Shown here: piece by piece, positions 28,002 through 36,279 of the stretch
Position numbering within the stretch: the stretch's first letter is position 1
How the letters are laid out: the number at the start of each line of letters is the position of its first letter
Origin: Pleomorphochaeta sp963678575
Lineage (GTDB): Bacteria > Spirochaetota > Spirochaetia > Sphaerochaetales > Sphaerochaetaceae
Reading direction: 5' to 3'
Length of the DNA stretch: 64,000 bases
Assembly (NCBI GenBank): GCA_963678575.2
Contig: CAXXHV010000002.1
Coordinates: 1,426,001-1,490,000, forward strand
The notes under the pieces: generated by a model
Told to the model about the DNA's origin: nothing
The model's database searches: none
The model's input: only the letters and a program-made list of their open reading frames with translations
Program-made: the position numbers and the translations under genes

Positions 28002-28033
28002 GGCGATAGGTTAACCTATCGCCATTTTATTTT
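28002..28033 (+). terminator. strong intrinsic terminator after the GPH symporter
   Basis: A perfect 22-bp palindrome, GGCGATAGGTT (28002-28012) meeting its reverse complement (28013-28023), followed by ATTTTATTTT. Confidence 0.85.
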
Positions 28034-28127
28034 ATTAAAATTTATGATAATAATCTTTCAGGGAAATAATAATTAAAAAATAGTGTAACGAAATTAAACA
28101 ATTACATTTTTTATAATTTCCCATATT

Positions 28128-28457
28128 TTATTTCAAAAAGTCATTCCTTTTAGGTGTAAATACATCTATTAAAACACCTTTTTCTAAACAAATTGTACCA
28201 TGCTCGTCATTAGGAGAGAAATAAATAGAATCGCCTTTTTCTACAACATGTTTTTCACCTTTTATTGTAAATTCAAATTTACCAGATAAAACATAAGTAC
28301 ATTGTTCGTGAGGATGTGAATGTAAAGCTCCAACAGAATTTGCTTCAAAGCAAATTTCTACTAACATAATATTATCACTATAAGTTAATACTTTTCTTGT
28401 AATTCCTTCCCCAATATTTTCAATTAAAACGTCTTCTTTCTTAATAACATTACTCAT
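28128..28457 (-). CDS. small cupin-domain protein
   Basis: Single-domain cupin of 109 residues. The first cupin motif is HSHPHEQCTYVLSGKFEF (His, His, Glu metal ligands, about 42-60) and the second GDSIYFSPNDEHG (about 71-83). Such proteins serve as sugar isomerases, sensors or small oxygenases; the reaction is not deducible. GAGG lies 8 nt before the ATG. Stands alone between the GPH symporter and the cytidylyltransferase. Confidence 0.82.
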   Translation of the reverse strand: MSNVIKKEDVLIENIGEGITRKVLTYSDNIMLVEICFEANSVGALHSHPHEQCTYVLSGKFEFTIKGEKHVVEKGDSIYFSPNDEHGTICLEKGVLIDVFTPKRNDFLK

Positions 28458-28726
28458 AGTTAAAACCTCATTTGCTTTAATAAATATGTATTTTTTTTAT
28501 TTTAAAAAATATAATTTTATTAAATAATCAATAAAAAATTTCCTTATTTCTTAAACAAGTTTTTATATTATTGTTTACAGTTCATTCAATAATATATATA
28601 CTTTTCTTTATAACTTAATAAAATATTATATGAAAAAAATATTATATCTTAATTTCCTTGAAATAAAAAGTATATTATATTTTTTTAACAAATTTTTAAT
28701 ATTAATTAAATTGGAGACCCTTAATT

Positions 28727-29437
28727 ATGAATATAGCACTAATAATTGCTGGAGGAAATGGACAAAGAATGCATCAAGACATTCCAAAACAATTCATTAA
28801 TGTAGATGATAAACCTGTAATAATATATACACTCGAAGCTTTTCAAAAACATCCTGATATTGATTCCATTTATGTTGTTTGCCTTGAAGGTTGGCATGAA
28901 ATATTATCAGCATATGCGAAACAATTCAAAATTGACAAACTTAAAGAAATAGTTTGTGGTGGAGAAACAGGACAAGCTTCTATTAGAAATGGAATTGTTG
29001 CAATAAACGAAGAATATAATGGTAATGATATAGTTTTAATTCATGATGCTATTAGACCAATGATTTCTGAAGATATAATATCTGATAATATTGCAAAATG
29101 TAAATTATATGGCTCTTCAATTGCGTCTATACCTTGTGGTGAAGCAATGCTTGAAACCGTTAATAAAGAAAATTCTAATGCAATTTATGATAGAGATAAA
29201 TTAATGAGAGCTCAAACACCACAAGCATTCCCATTAAACAAATTAGTTTGGGCACATAAAGAAGCGCTAAAAAAAGGCATAACAAATTCTGTAGCATCTT
29301 GTACTCTAATGATTGAATTAGGAGAACAAGTTTATTTTTCTGCAGGATCTGAGAAAAATATCAAACTCACTACTACAGAGGATATTGATATATTTAAAGC
29401 TTTATTAACAACAAAGCGAACAAAATGGTTAAAGTAA
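28727..29437 (+). CDS. IspD/TarI-family cytidylyltransferase
   Basis: Nucleotidyltransferase making a CDP-activated product from CTP. Motifs: IIAGGNGQRM (6-15), IPKQF (19-23), HDAIRP (106-111), RAQTPQAF and TTTEDIDIF. Length 236 fits both IspD (CDP-methylerythritol, isoprenoid route) and TarI/Bcs-type ribitol- or other polyol-phosphate cytidylyltransferases. It is followed 6 nt later by an extended SDR, not by IspF, which favours a surface-polysaccharide role (CDP-polyol precursor) over IspD. GGAG precedes the ATG. Confidence 0.82.
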   Translation: MNIALIIAGGNGQRMHQDIPKQFINVDDKPVIIYTLEAFQKHPDIDSIYVVCLEGWHEILSAYAKQFKIDKLKEIVCGGETGQASIRNGIVAINEEYNGNDIVLIHDAIRPMISEDIISDNIAKCKLYGSSIASIPCGEAMLETVNKENSNAIYDRDKLMRAQTPQAFPLNKLVWAHKEALKKGITNSVASCTLMIELGEQVYFSAGSEKNIKLTTTEDIDIFKALLTTKRTKWLK

Positions 29438-29443
29438 ACATTC

Positions 29444-30490
29444 ATGTTTTATAATAATCAACTTTATAAAGAAGACTTGTTAAATTGTATTGAAAATAAT
29501 GATTTTACAAAGCTAAAAGACACTAATATTTTAATTACAGGAGCATCAGGAATGATTGGCTCCTTAATTGTTGATACTTTGTTATATAGTAATGAATTAT
29601 TAAATTTAAATATAAATGTTTTTGCCTTAGGAAGAAATAAAACAGCATTAAAAAAACGTTTTTTGTCAAATATAAACAATCCAAAATTATCATTTATTAT
29701 TAAAGATATTAATAAAGCACTTACTACTAATATTGATTTTGATTATATAATTCATGCTGCTAGCAATGCTTATCCCTATGCTTTTTCAATAGATCCTGTC
29801 GGGACAATGATGACAAATATAAATGGAGTTAATAATCTTTTAAATTATGGCAAATCTCATAATTTAAAAAAATTCCTATTTGTCTCCTCAGGAGAAGTTT
29901 ATGGACAAGGCGATAATGAAGTAAAAGCTTTTGATGAAGATTATTATGGTTATGTTGATATTACAAACCCACGTTCTTGTTATCCAAACGGGAAAAGGGC
30001 TGCTGAAACGCTTTGTATATCATATTATAATCAATATGGAATTAAAACTGTTATAGCAAGACCTGCTCACACATATGGAGCTACTGCTACTAAAAATGAT
30101 AATAGAGCAGCTACTCAATTTATAAATAATATCATAAATAATGAAGATATAGTTATGAAAAGTAATGGACTACAGCTTAGATCTTATTGCTATGTTGCTG
30201 ATTGTGTTTCTGCACTCTTTACAATTCTTTTAAAAGGGAAAGAAGGTAATGCTTACAATGTAGCAAACAAAAAATCAAATATAACAATTAGAGAAATTGC
30301 GCAAACCCTAACTACTCTTTACAATAAAAAAATAATATTTGAAAATCCTAGTGATGTTGAGCTAAAAAGCTTTAACCCAGTATCTCAATCAGTTTTAAAT
30401 GCTGAAAAAATTGAAAATCTTGGATGGCAAGCTAAGTACAATATAGAAGAAGGATTAAAGAGGACTGTAACTATATTAAAAGAAATTTAA
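29444..30490 (+). CDS. NAD-dependent epimerase/dehydratase (extended SDR)
   Basis: Rossmann-fold nucleotide-sugar-type enzyme, 348 residues. The NAD-binding loop is TGASGMIG (32-39) and the catalytic pair Tyr180-x3-Lys184 in YPNGKRAAE; SSGEVYG supplies the usual Ser/Thr. A late YNVANKKSNITIREIA strand-helix is typical of UDP-glucuronate decarboxylase or UDP-glucose epimerase relatives. Starts 6 nt after the cytidylyltransferase stop, so the pair probably builds one activated surface sugar or polyol. No Shine-Dalgarno, consistent with translational coupling. Confidence 0.82.
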   Translation: MFYNNQLYKEDLLNCIENNDFTKLKDTNILITGASGMIGSLIVDTLLYSNELLNLNINVFALGRNKTALKKRFLSNINNPKLSFIIKDINKALTTNIDFDYIIHAASNAYPYAFSIDPVGTMMTNINGVNNLLNYGKSHNLKKFLFVSSGEVYGQGDNEVKAFDEDYYGYVDITNPRSCYPNGKRAAETLCISYYNQYGIKTVIARPAHTYGATATKNDNRAATQFINNIINNEDIVMKSNGLQLRSYCYVADCVSALFTILLKGKEGNAYNVANKKSNITIREIAQTLTTLYNKKIIFENPSDVELKSFNPVSQSVLNAEKIENLGWQAKYNIEEGLKRTVTILKEI

Positions 30491-30522
30491 AAATTTATTT
30501 TGATATGAATTATAAATAATAA

Positions 30523-30570
30523 GCGGATTGTTTTATTTCAAATAATAATAACAACCCGCAAATTTATTTA
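30523..30570. terminator. weak bidirectional terminator between convergent genes
   Basis: Stem GCGGATTGTT (30523-30532) with AACAACCCGC (30550-30559), one A-C mismatch; tail AAATTTATTT on the plus strand. Confidence 0.5.
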
Positions 30571-30610
30571 TTATGATATCTTTTCTATTTATAAGTTTAA
30601 AAAACTAAAT

Positions 30611-31159
30611 TTAAAGGCCAATATCAGAAGCTGCATCGCTCATTGCTTTAATAGCTATTTCCATTATTTGAGATAACTCCATACCCATTAATTTAGCTCC
30701 ATCTTCAATAACATCTCTATTAACACCTGCTGCAAAACTAGTTGCTTTAAATTTTTTCTTAACACTTTTTACGCTCATACCTTCCATTTTTGTTGGTCTC
30801 ATAAGAGCGGTTGCATTAATTAAGCCACAAAGCTCATCAATTGTATATAAGACTTTTTCCATTTGTAATTTAGGTTCAATATCTGTACATAGTTTCCAAC
30901 CATGAGAACAAATAGCTCTAATAAACTTATCATCAACATTTTCTTCTTTTAATAATTCTTCTGTTTTAACACAATGTTGTTCTGGCCATTTTTCATAATC
31001 TAAATCGTGAAGCAATCCAACATTACCCCAATAATTTTCATCTTCATTATAATATCTTGCAAAAGCCTTCATAACAGCTTCAACGGCTTTTCCATGATTA
31101 ATCAAAGCTTCACTTTCATTGTATTTTTTTAATAAATTTAATGCATCTTCTCTATTCAT
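30611..31159 (-). CDS. HD-domain phosphohydrolase
   Basis: Small cytoplasmic HD-superfamily protein, 182 residues, of the COG2316-like group. Metal-binding residues are seen in INHGKAVEAVMKAFA (His22), GLLHDLDYEK (His-Asp) and ICSHGWKL (His), with a later Asp in YTIDELCGL. Substrate unknown; the wider family hydrolyses nucleotides and phosphate monoesters. GAGG precedes the ATG. No partner genes; the neighbouring upstream locus is decayed. Confidence 0.85.
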   Translation of the reverse strand: MNREDALNLLKKYNESEALINHGKAVEAVMKAFARYYNEDENYWGNVGLLHDLDYEKWPEQHCVKTEELLKEENVDDKFIRAICSHGWKLCTDIEPKLQMEKVLYTIDELCGLINATALMRPTKMEGMSVKSVKKKFKATSFAAGVNRDVIEDGAKLMGMELSQIMEIAIKAMSDAASDIGL

Positions 31160-31274
31160 TTTTTTCCTCTTTTCTCAATAGTATAACATCTTTTATAAAA
31201 TATAATAAAAAATATTCTCAAAAGCCAGAGAAAATTATTAATAAAAATACTAACTAAATATTAAATATTTGATA

Positions 31275-32000
31275 TTACATTAAATCATCATTACCAATTT
31301 TAATTATTGAAAGTGTCTCTTTCATTAAAATTGAACATTGAATAGAAGAATTTTCAATTGTGTGTTTATTTTGCAAATGATTAAACATTTGAATTATTGC
31401 CAAATAAGTTTGTCTAGCCTGATGCTTATAATTGTAGCTGATAAAGCCCCATTATATAAATATTCTTTTATATTTTTTGTATATTCATGACCAATATGAA
31501 AAACGATTCTTTTTAATCTTGTTTTATTAACAATTGTAGCAAAGGGTATATTACTATGAGGCATAATAATTTAAGAAGAAAAATAATTAACTGTACAGAA
31601 AATAACTGCATTAACATCCATTTTAAATAATTTTTTTAAAGCTTCATTTTGTTCTGTATAACTATAACTATTTGTTGGAATTTCAATAATTCTAAATCTA
31701 AAAGGTTCTAGTTGTTTTATAGCAGCTTGAATTCCTAATAGAATTTCATCCTAGAAATCAATATCAACAACAGGATATGTAATACTTATAGTAATTGGAT
31801 TTTTTCTATATGAAAGAGCACTTACTATTTGACTTAGAGTATAAGTTAACTCTTTAATTGCAGATTGAACTTTTTTTAAGTTTTTTTTCAGATACCTTTC
31901 CGCGGTTATGAATAACCCTATCTACAGGACCAGTCGAAACTTGTGCTAATTTAGCGACATCTTTTATTGTAATATTTTTATTAATACTATTATCAATCAT
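31275..32000 (-). pseudogene. LacI-family regulator pseudogene
   Basis: The minus strand starts MIDNSINKNITIKDVAKLAQ and continues through VSTGPVDRVIHNRGKVSEKKLKK, the LacI DNA-binding domain and hinge. A seven-A run then shifts the frame by +1; the restored frame reads VQSAIKELTYTLSQIV, and GIQAAIKQLEPFRFRIIEI follows an in-frame TAG. Further stops come after FCTVNYFSS, and a second frame change is needed to reach the C-terminal QARQTYLAIIQMFNHLQ and final stop at 31275. At least one frameshift and two stops plus missing periplasmic-binding-fold segments mark it as dead. It follows the SMP-30 gene with no gap and presumably once regulated it. Confidence 0.88.
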
Positions 32001-32873
32001 TTATATTTTTGCCTTATATTCTTTTTTACCACAATCATAATTATTAATTAAATAAACTGCCCCGTCATATTTTGAAATCTCATCTTTAGAAAGTGAAATA
32101 TTTGCTGATGTCAACAAAATAATATCCAAAGAAAATCCCCCAAAAGTAAGACTAGAACTTAATTTACATGGTAAAGAAATATTATTGATGGTATTACCCT
32201 TATTTGGCACTATTTTCAATAGTTTCCCTTCTCCCCAAATACAAGTTAATATATTATCATCACAATCTATTGTCATTCCATCTGGAACGCCATTTCCTTG
32301 ATGTTCATATACTACTTTTTTATTTGAAATAATTCCTAATTCTATATTATATTCATATTGATATATTTGTTTTAAGATTGAATCGGTATGATAGAAAAAG
32401 TTGTTATCTTTTGAAAAACCCATGCCATTACTAATATAAACATTATTAATAATTGTTCTAGGTTCTTTTTCTTTTTCAAAAACAACAACTCTTCCTCTAC
32501 TAGAATTATCATCGCTTTTTATTCCAGCAATAATTCTTCCTTTCATATCACATATTGCGTCATTAAAACGCTCATTTATTAAAGGATAATTAATTAAAAA
32601 TTCTTTATCAAGTATATATTTTTTATTGTCATTTCTATAAGCTTTTATTAATCCTTTTTCAGTGAGAAGAATAATATTCTCACTTTCATCAAAAGTAAAA
32701 GCTCCTATTCTAAATTGTGTTGTTAAAATACATTCAATCTCTTTTTTCTGGAGGTTATATTTATAAAGAGTTCCTTTTTCAATATCGACCCAAAAAAAAG
32801 AATTTTCACTATCTAACCACAAAGGGTTTTCAGCTAATTCAAATGTATTTTTACCAATATTCTCAATTACCAT
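32001..32873 (-). CDS. SMP-30/gluconolactonase-family sugar lactonase
   Basis: Six-bladed beta-propeller lactonase opening sugar-acid lactones, cytoplasmic. Calcium-site residues are seen: Glu in AENPLW near the N-terminus, Asn and Asp in ERFNDAICD, Asn in ISNGMGF, Asp in PDGMTID. Start chosen at ATG 32873 with GGAG 9 nt upstream; an in-frame TTG at 32888 overlaps that site. The frame is intact over 290 residues, but both flanking genes (LacI regulator, sugar-acid dehydratase) are pseudogenes, so this may be the last functional member of a dying sugar-acid pathway. Confidence 0.85.
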   Translation of the reverse strand: MVIENIGKNTFELAENPLWLDSENSFFWVDIEKGTLYKYNLQKKEIECILTTQFRIGAFTFDESENIILLTEKGLIKAYRNDNKKYILDKEFLINYPLINERFNDAICDMKGRIIAGIKSDDNSSRGRVVVFEKEKEPRTIINNVYISNGMGFSKDNNFFYHTDSILKQIYQYEYNIELGIISNKKVVYEHQGNGVPDGMTIDCDDNILTCIWGEGKLLKIVPNKGNTINNISLPCKLSSSLTFGGFSLDIILLTSANISLSKDEISKYDGAVYLINNYDCGKKEYKAKI

Positions 32874-32905
32874 TGTGTAACACTCCAATCTTTATTATAT
32901 AATAC

Positions 32906-33035
32906 TTAATTTTCCCAATTATGTCCTATCTTAGCCATTTCTAATATTTAATTTTCATTTACATCAATGCCTAAGCCAGGTTTTGAAAGAAGTTTAACAT
33001 AACTATTATTATACGTCATTCCAAAATTTTGTTCT
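32906..33035 (-). pseudogene. remnant of an enolase-superfamily sugar-acid dehydratase
   Basis: The minus strand reads EQNFGMTYNNSYVKLLSK, then PGLGIDVNEN, stop, ILEMAKIGHNWEN, stop. This matches the C-terminal tail of galactonate/mannonate-type dehydratases (typically KPGLGIEINEE, then a GHNWRNP end) with an internal stop. The rest of the gene is missing; the plus-strand fragment next to it marks the deletion junction. Such dehydratases act just after SMP-30 lactonases, so the context is coherent. Confidence 0.72.
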
Positions 33036-33038
33036 TAA

Positions 33039-33227
33039 AAGCAAACATTCACTCAGCAAAAAAATATCAATTTTGCTGTTGATTCTTATTTAAAACATAC
33101 CATTAAGCATGCTTATAATTTAGTAAGTTTAGATAAAGTAACCAATCTTGCTGCTGAAAATACATTAGAAGAGTTATTAGATAATAACATAACTGTTTCA
33201 GAATTAATTATACAAAACAAAACATAA
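33039..33227 (+). pseudogene. 3' fragment of an unidentified gene
   Basis: An open plus-strand frame of 62 codons with no start codon, reading KQTFTQQKNINFAVDSYLKH, then TIKHAYNLVSLDKVTNLAAE and NTLEELLDNNITVSELI before TAA at 33225. The composition is protein-like and helical, and a terminator follows at 33239, so it looks like the true 3' end of a gene whose front was lost by deletion. I do not recognise the family. Confidence 0.55.
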
Positions 33228-33238
33228 TATTTTAAATT

Positions 33239-33270
33239 TTGAGTATCCATAATTACACTCAATATTTTTT
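33239..33270 (+). terminator. intrinsic terminator after the gene fragment
   Basis: Stem TTGAGT (33239-33244) / ACTCAA (33257-33262) followed by TATTTTTT. It supports the reading of 33039-33227 as an authentic gene end. From here to 33430 I see only AT-rich sequence without a gene. Confidence 0.6.
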
Positions 33271-33430
33271 AATCACTATATAAATGAAAAATATACTCAT
33301 CTTTTATTGAGTAAAAATTCTAATCTATCCTAATTCTTAACAAATTAGGAGATAAAAAAGCAATATAATTATGGTAAAAATAGAACTAAAGACTAATAAA
33401 TTTGGATACATATTAAAGTAATTTAAAATA

Positions 33431-33480
33431 TAAAAAGACCCGTCAAATTAATATATGAGTGTATTCAAATTTGACGGATC
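33431..33480 (-). terminator. intrinsic terminator of the FucI-like gene
   Basis: Stem CCGTCAAATT (33440-33449) with AATTTGACGG (33468-33477), extendable by two pairs; the minus strand continues TTTTTATATTTT. Confidence 0.85.
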
Positions 33481-33513
33481 TACTATGTTAATATATAAAA
33501 AAGGAGTAATTAT

Positions 33514-34830
33514 TTATTCAAAAATTTCCCAATTTTTTAATTTTGCTACAATTCTAAGAGGTTTTAAAAATGAACCATATACTACACTACTATGATGTGC
33601 AATTCCATTTTCAACTATTATATCTAATACTTCTCTAACCGGTCTATCAAATTTTGCTTTGAGATAAGTTCCCTTTAATAATTTTTCCATTGGAATAGCT
33701 TTTGCATCTTGGATAAACATCCTGTATTTACCTTTTGCTGAATCAAGACGTAATACTGAAACATCTCCACTTTTTAGAACAAAGTCTGCAGTAACACCTT
33801 TTCCTCCTGCAAAATATGTATCAAGTGACCTATTACAAACTCCATCCCATAAGTTACAAGGAGCTACTCCGCAATGCCAAAATAGTGCGAAATCTTCTTC
33901 AAAATCAACTTGCGAAAAATCAAATAAGAATGGAGTTTCTCCACCTAAAGCTTTATGAGCTATTTGAGAAAGAGATCCATCAATATCGCCTTCACAAGTA
34001 AAGATTTTATCTTCACTTTGTAATATACTCATTGCAGCACAAGGACTTATTCCAAAATCTCTAGCAAATTCAGGCCAACAACGAATTGCTAAAGCATTAA
34101 GATTATTATCTAAATAGAATTTATTTAATTTAGCACTTAATAAAGCAACTTTATTAACTTGATCTTCAGTAATTGAGGAACAATCAAAAGTATTTTTTAC
34201 TTGCTCTTTTCTTTCATTAATTGATTTTTCATCAACCTCTAAATTAATAACATCAGATAATTCAAAATGATCTACAATTGCACCTGTGTTATCAAAAACA
34301 GTGTTGTCTTGAACTCCAACATTAAAGAATCCATCAGCTCTAAAACCTAATATACCAATATGACTTCTATTTAAAGCTCTAATTACTCTTAAAGCATCAA
34401 TCCAATCTTCATTAATTTTGTTATCAATTAAAACTTGATAATCATTGAAGCCACTCTTATATAAATTTGAAGCATTTAAATTTACACCACAAACACTATT
34501 TAATCTAATTTTTCCACCATTGTAAGGGAGTTCAGGAAGTCCCCATAGTAGCATTGGAATATCGCAATGTCTTTTAATTAATAATGGTAGATGACCTAAA
34601 TGGAAAGTTCCACTAATACAAACAATACCATCAAGATTGCTTGAAGCAAATTTCAAACCAGCAGCTTCACCTTCTTCTTTTTCAATCACTAAATCATCAA
34701 TAATTGTCCATTCAACATTTTCTATTTTTTTTATATCTTCAATTATATTTTTATATAATTCTTCAGCTGCATGATAATCATAAGTTTTTCTAGCTAAACA
34801 CACTATACCTAAAGATACTTTTTGCTTCAT
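33514..34830 (-). CDS. L-fucose/L-arabinose isomerase-like protein
   Basis: Cytoplasmic protein of the FucI/AraA isomerase-like fold (COG2407 type), 438 residues from ATG 34830, which has AAGG upstream; an in-frame extension to 34896 lacks a ribosome site. Landmarks: GFRADGFFNVGV (about 180-190), CWPEFARDFGISPCAAMSIL with the metal-ligand Glu, CEGDIDGSL with the second acidic ligand, and FWHCGVAPCNLWD with a conserved His. It likely isomerises an aldose/ketose in the pathway of the ROK-controlled locus, with its own promoter overlapped by a TTACTTTCAGTAA palindrome. Exact sugar unknown. Confidence 0.82.
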   Translation of the reverse strand: MKQKVSLGIVCLARKTYDYHAAEELYKNIIEDIKKIENVEWTIIDDLVIEKEEGEAAGLKFASSNLDGIVCISGTFHLGHLPLLIKRHCDIPMLLWGLPELPYNGGKIRLNSVCGVNLNASNLYKSGFNDYQVLIDNKINEDWIDALRVIRALNRSHIGILGFRADGFFNVGVQDNTVFDNTGAIVDHFELSDVINLEVDEKSINERKEQVKNTFDCSSITEDQVNKVALLSAKLNKFYLDNNLNALAIRCWPEFARDFGISPCAAMSILQSEDKIFTCEGDIDGSLSQIAHKALGGETPFLFDFSQVDFEEDFALFWHCGVAPCNLWDGVCNRSLDTYFAGGKGVTADFVLKSGDVSVLRLDSAKGKYRMFIQDAKAIPMEKLLKGTYLKAKFDRPVREVLDIIVENGIAHHSSVVYGSFLKPLRIVAKLKNWEIFE

Positions 34831-34857
34831 AAAAACCTTCTTTTTTATTTTATTTCT

Positions 34858-34893
34858 TACTGAAAGTAAACAATAAAAATAGCAATAAGTCAA
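34858..34893 (-). promoter_or_regulatory. promoter and operator of the FucI-like gene
   Basis: Minus strand TTGACT (34888-34893), 17-bp spacer, TTTACT (34865-34870). The perfect inverted repeat TTACT-TTC-AGTAA overlaps the -10 and start point. Its half, TTACTTTC, recurs in the ROK/transketolase gap, so it is a candidate ROK-repressor site. Confidence 0.6.
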
Positions 34894-34946
34894 CATTTTT
34901 TTCTCTATTGAAAGAAAATTTCTTAATGTTAACTTTTTTATATTGG

Positions 34947-36104
34947 TTAATTATTAAAATAATTCTTTAATAGAATTTCTACAGCACCCATTTGGGTTGT
35001 AATCGAAGAATATTCTTTACCATAAATATTTACTGGAGAAATAACCCCTTCACTAGCTAATTTATCTGTTCGCTTTTTAATTAATTTTGATAATTCTTTT
35101 GCAACGATATCACTGGCACATTCGATTAAAATAGTTGAAGGAGTAAGCAATATTTTTAAATTTCTAATTCCAACAGACAAATATTCTGCAGCTTTATCTA
35201 AAATAGCTAAAGAAGTGGGATCTTTTTCAATTATTTTTTTATCCATAGTAGAAAATAAAGGTGTATTTGGATTCGAATCTAAATCTAACAAATATGCTTG
35301 AAGACACCCTTTCCCTTTACAAGTACAAAGTGGCCCATCAAAACTAATGGGGATATGACCAGTTTCTAAGGTAACATTATCAGGAGTAATATAAATACCA
35401 TTTTCACTAACTAAAGCACCATTAACACCCCGTCTTAACAAGAAAGTAAATAGTCCTTTTTCATCTTTATGATCACCATATAAATATTCCCCATAAGCTA
35501 AAGCAGAACAGTTGTTATGAATAATAACAAATAAACCCAACTGCTCTTCTAAAACCTCAGAAAGAGGATAATGATTAAGTCTCTTTATCCTAGGATAGTC
35601 AATAACTATTCCTTTTTCTATATTTACACACCCTGGGGCAGCAACAGAGACGCCGATTATTTTTTCTCTATTAATTGAATGTTCTTTAATCATTGAATTA
35701 ATATTTTTAGTTATTAGATTAACAACTTCTTCAATATCTAATTCTTCTTCAATCGATAAAGTAATTGAAGCAATTCTCTTTAATTTAAAATTAAATAAAC
35801 CGATAAGAATAACACCAGCCCAAAATTCAACGGCAATAGAATAAAGGCTATCTTCATTTACTGTATATAATAAAGGTTTTCTACCTTTTTTACCTTCTTC
35901 TTTGCTCTCTTTTTTAATAGGTTGAATCAAATCTCTACTTTCTAGTTCAGTAAAAATTCTAAACAGTGTTGGTGCTTTTAATCCTGTGAGAGTTACCAAT
36001 GAAGATTGTGATATTCCTTCTTCTCTACTCTTATAAATCTCGGATAATACCATGTTTATATTATGAGTTCGAATATCACTTGCTCTCATTACATTTTGCA
36101 TCAT
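34947..36104 (-). CDS. ROK-family transcriptional regulator
   Basis: NagC/XylR-type sugar-responsive regulator, 385 residues. N-terminal winged helix (about 18-75, SQSSLVTLTGLKAPTLFRIF) and ROK domain (about 85-380). The zinc loop is present: GHIPISF, then CTCKGKGCLQAYL (CxC-x4-C). The position of the ROK kinase catalytic Asp reads IHNNCSALAYGE rather than the ENDAN-type motif, so it is a sensor, not a kinase. GGGAG precedes the ATG. It lies between the FucI-like gene (same strand) and the divergent transketolase operon and probably regulates both. Confidence 0.9.
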   Translation of the reverse strand: MMQNVMRASDIRTHNINMVLSEIYKSREEGISQSSLVTLTGLKAPTLFRIFTELESRDLIQPIKKESKEEGKKGRKPLLYTVNEDSLYSIAVEFWAGVILIGLFNFKLKRIASITLSIEEELDIEEVVNLITKNINSMIKEHSINREKIIGVSVAAPGCVNIEKGIVIDYPRIKRLNHYPLSEVLEEQLGLFVIIHNNCSALAYGEYLYGDHKDEKGLFTFLLRRGVNGALVSENGIYITPDNVTLETGHIPISFDGPLCTCKGKGCLQAYLLDLDSNPNTPLFSTMDKKIIEKDPTSLAILDKAAEYLSVGIRNLKILLTPSTILIECASDIVAKELSKLIKKRTDKLASEGVISPVNIYGKEYSSITTQMGAVEILLKNYFNN

Positions 36105-36155
36105 TAAGTTCTCCCTAATTTAAAATAACAATATAATATTTGTAACATATTTATT

Positions 36156-36264
36156 TTACTTTAGAAAGCTTTTTTACTTACTTTCACAAATAAAGTTAAT
36201 ATTTTAATAAAAAATGTCTTTACAAATTGGCCATTTCTATTTATTATTTTCATAAAGAAAGTAA
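36156..36264. promoter_or_regulatory. ROK/transketolase divergent control region
   Basis: Plus promoter TTTACA (36219-36224), 17-bp spacer, TATTAT (36242-36247). TTACTTT-type half-sites occur at 36156-36162, 36178-36185 (TTACTTTC) and, inverted, at 36257-36264 (GAAAGTAA), the last covering the expected start point. This layout would suit repression and looping by the ROK protein. Confidence 0.6.
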
Positions 36265-36279
36265 TAAAGGTAGGATAAC

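Noticed and set aside
28727..29437. Naming the cytidylyltransferase ispD
   Set aside because: Motifs fit IspD and TarI equally and the SDR neighbour argues against the isoprenoid pathway, so no symbol is given.
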